Shown: positions 36,151 through 36,858 of the stretch, piece after piece
Layout: each line of letters starts with the position of its first letter
How positions within the stretch are numbered: the stretch's first letter is position 1
Source of the DNA: Paenarthrobacter sp. Z7-10
Lineage (GTDB): Bacteria; Actinomycetota; Actinomycetes; Actinomycetales; Micrococcaceae
Direction: 5' to 3'
Length of the DNA stretch: 36,858 bases
NCBI RefSeq assembly: GCF_026932795.1
Contig: NZ_JADPVH010000001.1
Coordinates: forward strand, 111,363 to 148,220
Position numbers and translations under genes: made by a program
Notes under the pieces: model-generated
What the model was told of the DNA's origin: nothing
What the model saw: the letters and a program-made list of their open reading frames with translations, nothing else
The model's database searches: none

Positions 36151-36858
36151 GTACTCATCGTTTCATGCCGTGCGCAGTGCCATCGTGTTCTTCGGCACCG
36201 TTATCCACAGTCTCATCCACAGATGGGTATAACCACACTGTAGTAGTTCGAATGGGCGCCGATGTATTCGAACACCGGGTTATGCACAGCCCTATCCACA
36301 GTGGGTATAACTTACACACATGTAGTTCCACGGTTGGGACGGGCGCGGAGCCAGCAAGAAAGGGAAAAGCTCCCCGGTTTTGTCCACGTCTGTGGAAAAG
36401 GTTAACAACCGGTGGGGAAAACTTTGGATGGATACGGCGGTGTGTTTCGCCCGCCAAGCTACAACCACTGCGCGAAGGCTGCATTTGGCACCCGCGTGAG
36501 ATTCCCGCCAAGCTGGGGCGCACAGTGGAACCGTCGGGGGGCGCACTGTGCCGGGATGAGGTCTATGCAGTAACCACGCGCTATGGGCGGGCATCACTTG
36601 GCGGCCCAGCCAGTGGAAACCTGCACTGCTGGTCAGGAGTGGAGTGTATGAAACCCATGTGGACGGCCTGTGCGTGGTCGCCGAAAGCCCGTCAGGAGGA
36701 CCGGGGGCGGCCGCTAGGAGCCCGCTGATTAAGGCGGATCTATTATGCCCGGGTTTTTCCGGTGGGCCATTTTTCGCGCCGGAGCCGGACGCCGGATTGG
36801 GCTCTTCTGGGCTGAAGTCCTGATCCGGAGCCGGTCTTGGGCGCTCCATGGGGCTTCT
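36151..36858. other. Gene-free right end with DnaA-box-like cluster
   Basis: About 700 bp contain no convincing complete gene. Positions 36201-36399 hold repeated DnaA-box-like 9-mers in a duplicated unit: TTATCCACA 36201-36209, TCATCCACA 36213-36221, TTATGCACA 36280-36288, CTATCCACA 36292-36300, TTGTCCACG 36380-36388 and TGTGGAAAA 36391-36399. An ATG at 36745 with AAGGCGG at 36731-36737 stays open to the edge and could start a gene, as could an ATG at 36849 on the opposite strand. The rest (36420-36730) is GC-rich with no motif I recognise. Confidence 0.5.
36201..36310 (+). repeat. Duplicated DnaA-box / TGGGTATAAC unit
   Basis: The unit ATCCACAG(A)TGGGTATAAC occurs twice (about 36215-36232 and 36293-36311). 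Each copy is preceded by a TTATCCACA or TTATGCACA 9-mer and followed by GTAGTTC. The two copies are about 79 bp apart, with 1-2 base changes. Confidence 0.7.

Noticed and set aside
36165-36849. Two overlapping ORFs (plus 36165-36728; minus 36292-36849)
   Set aside because: Both run through the DnaA-box cluster, have no ribosome site and show no family pattern; the right-edge part of either strand cannot be settled without more sequence.

Overview
This window is the chromosomal replication-origin region of a high-GC Gram-positive actinobacterium, most likely Arthrobacter or a close relative in the Micrococcaceae. That assignment rests on three things: the canonical actinobacterial order (cca-nudix-murJ-trxB-trxA-parB-parA-rsmG-jag-yidC-yidD-rnpA-rpmH-dnaA-oriC-dnaN-gnd-recF-dciA-gyrB-gyrA-DUF3566-tRNA-Ile-tRNA-Ala-ppi-rhomboid), protein sequences resembling Arthrobacter homologues as I remember them, and common GTG/TTG starts. 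No database search was possible, so species-level identity is not claimed.

Left arm (1-7036, mostly minus strand). An envelope-type group holds a glycosyltransferase-87-like membrane protein, a FemA/FemX-like aminoacyltransferase and an FAD oxidoreductase that runs off the left edge. Upstream lie two unannotated 43-codon ORFs with near-perfect Shine-Dalgarno sites. Then come a histidine phosphatase and the CCA-adding enzyme. Divergent from cca are a Nudix hydrolase, the lipid II flippase gene murJ (carrying an apparent frameshifting deletion) and a membrane protein with a kinase-like N-terminus and a discoidin-like exterior domain. The thioredoxin pair trxB-trxA follows, behind a SigR-type promoter.

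Centre (12.6-25.6 kb). A roughly 1-kb gene-poor stretch with parS sites separates trxA from parB-parA. The minus-strand run rpmH-rnpA-yidD-yidC-jag-rsmG supplies ribosome, RNase P, membrane insertion and 16S rRNA methylation functions. It is divergent from dnaA. oriC lies between dnaA and dnaN, as an array of DnaA boxes followed by an AT-rich unwinding element. dnaN, gnd, recF and dciA follow. Five parS sites lie on the parAB side; two are inside parA and parB and encode the peptide VSRE.

Right arm (25.6-36.9 kb). gyrB, gyrA and a DUF3566 membrane protein are followed by tRNA-Ile(GAT), a tiny DLW-39-like ORF and tRNA-Ala(TGC) with a strong terminator. Then come an EamA-type transporter, a repetitive single-span membrane protein, a cyclophilin, a rhomboid protease with a Cys-rich N-terminus and a flavin reductase. 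The final 700 bases hold no convincing gene but carry a second cluster of DnaA-box-like sequences in a duplicated unit, 15 kb from oriC.

Most genes run away from oriC and so are co-directional with replication. The nudix-murJ-trxBA block and the minus-strand repetitive-protein and flavin-reductase genes are head-on.
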